This document shows, piece after piece, positions 6,862-10,058 of a stretch of DNA of 10,058 bases. The position numbers and the translations under genes were made by a program. The notes under the pieces were generated by a model. That model was not told the origin of the DNA. It saw only the letters and a list, made by a program, of their open reading frames with translations, and did no database searches. This DNA is from Phycisphaerae bacterium (GTDB lineage Bacteria; Planctomycetota; Phycisphaerae; Sedimentisphaerales; Anaerobacaceae), in the NCBI GenBank assembly GCA_030630315.1, contig DAOVNI010000029.1:1-10058 (forward strand), written 5' to 3'. Every line of letters begins with the position of its first letter. Position 1 is the stretch's first letter.

Positions 6862-8058
6862 CTATCTTGGTGTGGCGTCGGGCAAACCACCGTCCACGGG
6901 AATTGTAGCACCCGTGGTAGGTGTTTGACGCGTAGCAAAAAAGAGCACGGCATTGGAAACGTGCCGTCCCGTAACCTTTGCTTTCAGTAGATTTCTGTTC
7001 CGGTAATATTCTTGCAATTCTTTTTCATCGAGCCCGCGCGCCTGCATCCGACTGGGACCTATTTCTTCCCATAAGCCGGATTTGTACTCACCTTCAGAGA
7101 ATACGGCATCCGGCGCCACCATATTAACACGAACCCCATATTGCGCCAACTCTATACTTGCGATGCGACCTAACTGATGGCACGCGGCTTTGGTGGCGCT
7201 GTAAGCTCCGAAGCCGGCGCCGGGGCTGGGAACGTTCTTGCTGGATATAACAATAATGTCCCCGCCGGTTGCCTGCAGAATGAAATGACGGGCGGCTTCT
7301 GAAAGTGTCAGCAGAGCACCTTCCACATTTACCCTTTCAAGCCTGCGGAAGGCATCGAGCTCTATATCTTTCAAATACGAAACCAATGGGATGCCGGCAT
7401 TAACAACTACAATATCAATTCCGCCCCAGGTTTGTATGACACTTTCAAAGCCGCGGACTACAGCTCCTTTGTCAGTAACATCGATTGGAACACCTATCAC
7501 TCGCTCACCGGCTGTTTGCTTCAGGTCTGCAGCAAAATCGTCAAGTTTCTTACCCGCAAGGTCGGTAGCCGCCAGATGGCAGCCGTTTTCCAGCAGCCCC
7601 CGGCAAACCCCGTAACCGATGGCACCCGCGGCACCGGTCACCAAGGCAACTTTATTGGTAAGGGGTAAATCAGAATTATTATCCTTTTGTTCAACGTAAA
7701 GTATCCCCAGCTCACGAAGACATACGATTTCCGGCTTGCAGTTGTACTGCTGCGAATAATCTGAAATCCTATTACTTAATTGTTTGCGAAGCTCTTTCGG
7801 CTCGGCACCGAAGTCGCCGGCGCCTAAAAAAAGCGGCGGCCTCTGAGTTTTGGTCAAGGGTGACGGATATTTTTGAGTTTCTGCGTTTTTCGCAGAAACG
7901 GCAAAATCAACAGCTTCCTTATTTGTCAAAGATTTCAAAATAACAGGCTCATAGGGCATATCCTGGTCACCGGTTGGCTCTGCCAAAAGCCCACGGACAA
8001 TTGGTATTATTTGAGCTAATCCGTTCAAGGAGCGGTGTTCTGATGCGTTATTCTTCAT
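6862..8058 (-). CDS. SDR-family dehydrogenase with N-terminal aldolase-like segment, partner of the class II aldolase
   Basis: In this 398-residue protein residues about 133-395 form a classical short-chain dehydrogenase. The cofactor loop is TGAAGAIGYG (141-150), Asp166 at the end of the second strand favours NAD, NAG lies at 220-222, and the catalytic set is Ser272/273, Tyr286 and Lys290 (YSATK). The C-terminus ends with TTGATIPVDGG, typical of SDRs. The first 130 residues are unusual: about 80-124 resemble the edge of a class II aldolase domain, with KPEIVCLRELGILYV aligning to KPEILFLEKHGLFIS of the neighbouring aldolase, but with the zinc His replaced by Leu. The family's bifunctional form carries the SDR after the aldolase; here it is a separate gene placed before it. 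The likely role is oxidation of the lactaldehyde-type product. Start chosen at 8058; the ribosome site (GGTAG) is weak. Confidence 0.88.
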   Translation of the reverse strand: MKNNASEHRSLNGLAQIIPIVRGLLAEPTGDQDMPYEPVILKSLTNKEAVDFAVSAKNAETQKYPSPLTKTQRPPLFLGAGDFGAEPKELRKQLSNRISDYSQQYNCKPEIVCLRELGILYVEQKDNNSDLPLTNKVALVTGAAGAIGYGVCRGLLENGCHLAATDLAGKKLDDFAADLKQTAGERVIGVPIDVTDKGAVVRGFESVIQTWGGIDIVVVNAGIPLVSYLKDIELDAFRRLERVNVEGALLTLSEAARHFILQATGGDIIVISSKNVPSPGAGFGAYSATKAACHQLGRIASIELAQYGVRVNMVAPDAVFSEGEYKSGLWEEIGPSRMQARGLDEKELQEYYRNRNLLKAKVTGRHVSNAVLFFATRQTPTTGATIPVDGGLPDATPR

Positions 8059-8104
8059 CTTATACTACCAAAATCCAAAATCTCAGCTACCAGTACGGCT
8101 TACC

Positions 8105-8184
8105 GGCTTTGCGAAGCCTTGGCAAAGTATGGGTCAGTGTGCGGCCGCTGGTTCGGTTCAACAATCCGCATGGGCTGAAGCCCA
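8105..8184. repeat. Two small palindromes in the SDR upstream region
   Basis: GGCTT/AAGCC with a TGCG loop lies at 8105-8118, and TGGGCTGAAGCCCA, a nearly perfect palindrome, at 8171-8184, followed by CCACCCTAC. The second type is, to my knowledge, a common dispersed intergenic palindrome in planctomycete and related genomes. The 201-base gap between the SDR and HEPN genes (8059-8259) shows nothing else beyond a possible weak promoter for the SDR gene. Confidence 0.45.
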
Positions 8185-8259
8185 CCCTACAATCTTATCG
8201 TTTTGTCAAGTTATGCGATCAAGGTAAATTTGTGGACCTTCTGCTCAACTTTATTTTCT

Positions 8260-8661
8260 TTATTCAAAAAACTGGCCAAATCTTGATTTCGTCCACTCAA
8301 GCACGTCTTGTGCCGCCTGCCTTGCTTCAGCAGCGTTGTCCATCGTCAACGTCAATTCATCTCCAGGATAGCGAACTTCTACAGCGTAAGGATTAAGCAA
8401 AGCAAGCGCCTCTCGCAACGATTCGGCAAGGCCGTCATATTCAATAACCTTGTCTAAGATAACAAACAAGTTATGTGTTATCGGATATTCGCAGCCGTGC
8501 GCGACAAGGAAACCCTTGAGCAGTTTTTCGGCGGCCTGCTGGCAGTGAAAGCAGACCGTGTCATAAGGCACTTTATCAGCGGCAAGATTATTGTCGGCAT
8601 CTAATAGATCACTTTTTGTCTTATCGAACCATCGCTTAGCATATTCAAGCTTTTTATCCAT
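8260..8661 (-). CDS. HEPN-domain protein, partner of the MNT nucleotidyltransferase
   Basis: The start is placed at the ATG at 8661, giving 133 residues; an upstream ATG in frame at 8832 would only translate the antisense region of the MNT gene. The protein is a helical HEPN domain of the PF05168 type, with MDKKLEYAKRWF at the N-terminus, the hallmark CFHCQQAAEKLLKG at 37-50, THNL at 62-65 and EVRYPGDE at 95-102. HEPN/MNT pairs act as toxin-antitoxin modules in several bacteria, the HEPN being an RNase and the MNT an AMP-transferring antitoxin. The RX4-6H catalytic motif of active HEPN RNases is not seen: Arg97 has no His at the right distance. The gene overlaps the MNT stop by eight bases. 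Function as a toxin is therefore uncertain. Confidence 0.87.
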   Translation of the reverse strand: MDKKLEYAKRWFDKTKSDLLDADNNLAADKVPYDTVCFHCQQAAEKLLKGFLVAHGCEYPITHNLFVILDKVIEYDGLAESLREALALLNPYAVEVRYPGDELTLTMDNAAEARQAAQDVLEWTKSRFGQFFE

Positions 8662-8965
8662 ACAGCTTTTTCCCCTCCCGTAGTACGGTGGAGATGAATG
8701 AAAGCTCGAATTCACTCTCTTTTTCAACTTCCTTGGGAGTATAAACCAGAATGTCCATCGGAAAAGGATACGGCTTGAACATAAGGTGCAGCTGGCGGCT
8801 TCTTTTGTGTCTTGGCAAATCACTTTCGGCAATCACCAAAAGGTCAACATCGCTATGCTTTCCGGGTTGTTTTCGAGCGTATGAGCCGAAAAGAATCACT
8901 GCCTTGGCATTGATTTGCATTCCAATTTTTCTGGCAACATTTTCAATTTCATTGAAACTTACCAT
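8654..8965 (-). CDS. MNT-type minimal nucleotidyltransferase (MntA-like antitoxin candidate)
   Basis: This 103-residue protein has the minimal nucleotidyltransferase signature: GSYAR at 27-31, then DVD at 39-41 (spacing G-S-X10-D-X-D) and the third acidic residue Asp71 in PMDILVY. All three metal-binding positions are present, so it should be catalytically able. Characterised relatives paired with HEPN proteins AMPylate the HEPN partner and neutralise it. It is the first gene of the pair and its TAA lies within the first codons of the HEPN gene (8-base overlap), so production is coupled. The start ATG at 8965 has no good Shine-Dalgarno sequence but lies six bases after a -10-like box. MNT/HEPN pairs are common in mobile and accessory regions. 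Confidence 0.9.
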   Translation of the reverse strand: MVSFNEIENVARKIGMQINAKAVILFGSYARKQPGKHSDVDLLVIAESDLPRHKRSRQLHLMFKPYPFPMDILVYTPKEVEKESEFELSFISTVLREGKKLYG

Positions 8966-8971
8966 AGCTTG

Positions 8972-9000
8972 ATGATAATTGTCCTTATCTGTTATTGCAA
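8972..9000 (-). promoter_or_regulatory. Candidate leaderless promoter of the MNT/HEPN pair
   Basis: On the minus strand TTGCAA (9000-8995), a 17-base spacer and TATCAT (8977-8972) precede the ATG at 8965 by six bases. Geometry and -35 word equal those proposed for the ThuA/isomerase gene, and again there is no Shine-Dalgarno sequence. Confidence 0.5.
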
Positions 9001-9008
9001 CAATTTTT

Positions 9009-9026
9009 TTGTACTGTTATGTACAA
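9009..9026. promoter_or_regulatory. Palindrome TTGTAC-N6-GTACAA, possible operator
   Basis: A perfect 6-bp dyad with a 6-base centre sits eight bases upstream of the proposed -35 box of the MNT/HEPN pair, flanked by T-rich and A-rich runs that extend the symmetry imperfectly. The position suits a regulator binding site. The binding protein is unknown. Confidence 0.4.
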
Positions 9027-9067
9027 TAAAAAACCTTGAAGAATAAACAAGATTCATGTTTATATTT

Positions 9068-9124
9068 AATCCGTGTTTCCATTCTCCGTAGCACTGCGAA
9101 GGATGAAAATCCGTGAAATCCGTG
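9068..9124. repeat. Three copies of AATCCGTG abutting the LsrF-like gene
   Basis: AATCCGTG occurs at 9068-9075, 9108-9115 and 9117-9124; the last touches the stop codon at 9126-9128. Such AATCCGTG clusters recur between genes in many environmental genomes. No terminator with a T-run is visible in 9027-9125, although the region is AT-rich. Confidence 0.5.
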
Positions 9125-9125
9125 G

Positions 9126-10010
9126 TTAATCTTTTTCGTTCTTGAGAGTTTCGTACAAATCAAGGGCCTCAGCCGGTTTCATATCTTCATGAACAACTTT
9201 GCGAATCGCCTGCATCATTGCCTTTGGGCAGTCACTCTGGAAGATGTTGCGTCCCATATCCACGCCTGAGGCGCCCTCGCCGATGGCCTTGTAGGCCATT
9301 GTCAGGGCATCGAGTACAGCAATCTTCTTGCCGCCCGCCATCACAATCGGAACCGGACACGAGGCTGTAACCGTTTCAAAGCCCTCCGGAACATAATATG
9401 TCTTGATAATATTGGCCCCGAGCTCGGCGCACATACGACAGGCCAGGCGGAAGTATCGCGCATCCCGGACCATATCTTTGCCAACCGCCGTTACCGCCAT
9501 CGTGGGAATACCATAACGCATCCCCATATCCACCAGCCGCGTCATATTATGTACCGAGCGGGTTTCGAACTCGCCGCCGATAAATACCTGCAATGTAATC
9601 GCCGCCACGTTCATCCGAATCGCGTCCTCGATGTCAACTGCTAATTCTTCATTCGACAGCTCCTTGAGTATGCTCGGGCCGCCGCTGCACCGCATCACGA
9701 CCGGTTTGGTCAAGGTAGGCGGCACCGTTGTTCGCAGAATTCCCCGCGTCAGCATTATAGCGTCGGCGTACTGCATTAACGGTACAATCGTCAGGTCAAT
9801 CCGCTCAAGCCCCGTGGTAGGGCCTTGAAAGTAGCCGTGGTCAATCGCAAACATTACCGTTCGCCCGGTCTCCGGATTAAATATCCGTGACAGCCGATTT
9901 TTCATCCCCCAGTCAAGAGCGCCAGCTCCTTTGAGGAAGAAGCCCTCAGTTTTCATCGGAACATCTTCATAAAACTTCTTTGCTTCTTTTTCGTCTCCAA
10001 TATCAGGCAT
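9126..10010 (-). CDS. lsrF: LsrF-like class I aldolase/thiolase (DeoC/FbaB superfamily)
   Basis: This 294-residue cytoplasmic TIM-barrel enzyme matches remembered E. coli LsrF along its whole length, including [59 protein letters not shown] and [15 protein letters not shown]. The Schiff-base lysine of IIKTYY is residue 203, the same number as in E. coli. LsrF transfers an acetyl group from the phosphorylated, isomerised autoinducer-2 derivative to CoA, giving acetyl-CoA and dihydroxyacetone phosphate. No other lsr gene is in the window, so the planctomycete protein may serve a different phosphorylated sugar; context with a class II aldolase and an SDR points to sugar catabolism. The N-terminus aligns with E. 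coli's, which supports the start at 10010. Confidence 0.88.
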   Translation of the reverse strand: MPDIGDEKEAKKFYEDVPMKTEGFFLKGAGALDWGMKNRLSRIFNPETGRTVMFAIDHGYFQGPTTGLERIDLTIVPLMQYADAIMLTRGILRTTVPPTLTKPVVMRCSGGPSILKELSNEELAVDIEDAIRMNVAAITLQVFIGGEFETRSVHNMTRLVDMGMRYGIPTMAVTAVGKDMVRDARYFRLACRMCAELGANIIKTYYVPEGFETVTASCPVPIVMAGGKKIAVLDALTMAYKAIGEGASGVDMGRNIFQSDCPKAMMQAIRKVVHEDMKPAEALDLYETLKNEKD

Positions 10011-10017
10011 AGCTCTT

Positions 10018-10022
10018 TCCTT
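10018..10022 (-). promoter_or_regulatory. Ribosome binding site of the LsrF-like gene
   Basis: AAGGA on the minus strand lies seven bases before the ATG at 10010 and fixes the start. It contrasts with the MNT and ThuA-fusion genes, which have no such site. Confidence 0.75.
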
Positions 10023-10058
10023 TCTTTCATTTTGCCTTGTCTCTTTTCACAGCCCAGA

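Noticed and set aside
8662..8832. Upstream extension of the HEPN gene to an ATG at 8832
   Set aside because: The extra 57 residues overlap the MNT gene in another frame and match no HEPN family feature; the internal ATG at 8661 gives the usual length and N-terminus.
9060..9125. AATCCGTG copies as a possible CRISPR or regulatory array
   Set aside because: Only three short words with unequal spacing (40 and 9 bases) and no spacers or cas genes.
9126..10010. Annotation as class I fructose-bisphosphate aldolase
   Set aside because: Same superfamily, but motif by motif the protein follows LsrF over its full length, including the N-terminal extension.

Overview
The window looks like a chromosomal stretch from a Planctomycetota bacterium, most likely of the Phycisphaerae/Sedimentisphaerales kind. 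This is inferred from three Tat-exported sugar-type oxidoreductase/isomerase proteins of families greatly expanded in that phylum, from the characteristic APWRL-type C-terminus of one Gfo/Idh/MocA protein, and from palindromic intergenic repeats. No rRNA, tRNA, CRISPR array or transposase is visible.

Left part (1-5368): the 3' tail of an unidentified gene (3-140) is followed by 475 bases without a convincing gene. That stretch holds an 83-bp repeat and a 186-bp inverted-repeat element. Next come a Tat-dependent Gfo/Idh/MocA oxidoreductase (616-1974, +) and, converging on it, a two-gene operon on the minus strand. The operon runs from a Tat-exported ThuA/sugar-isomerase fusion (5270-3537) into a second Tat-exported Gfo/Idh/MocA oxidoreductase (3540-2053), with a 4-base ATGA overlap. 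These genes are visibly GC-rich. The 83-bp repeat recurs in direct orientation 11 bases upstream of the fusion gene, so a segment of about 5.1 kb with all three exported enzymes lies between two repeat copies. The enzymes plausibly form one periplasmic route for oxidising and rearranging sugars or glycosides, probably through keto-sugar intermediates.

Right part (5369-10058): an intergenic region with a strong hairpin in AT-rich arms comes first. Then follow, on the minus strand with less GC-rich codon use, an SDR dehydrogenase (8058-6862) and a class II aldolase (6859-5666), 2 bases apart. Together they correspond to the two halves of the bifunctional rhamnulose-1-phosphate aldolase/lactaldehyde dehydrogenase family, but as separate genes in reversed order. 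Upstream is a MNT nucleotidyltransferase/HEPN pair (8965-8260) with an 8-base overlap, a probable leaderless promoter and a palindrome. The last gene is a close LsrF-type class I aldolase (10010-9126). The two aldolases and the SDR suggest cytoplasmic catabolism of a phosphorylated deoxysugar or related C5/C6 compound.

I do not see an unmistakable new defence or mobile system. The points most worth checking are the repeat-flanked exported-enzyme cassette, the promoter that seems to lie inside the repeat, the split and order-swapped aldolase/SDR pair with a degenerate aldolase-like segment on the SDR, and the HEPN protein without the usual RNase motif.
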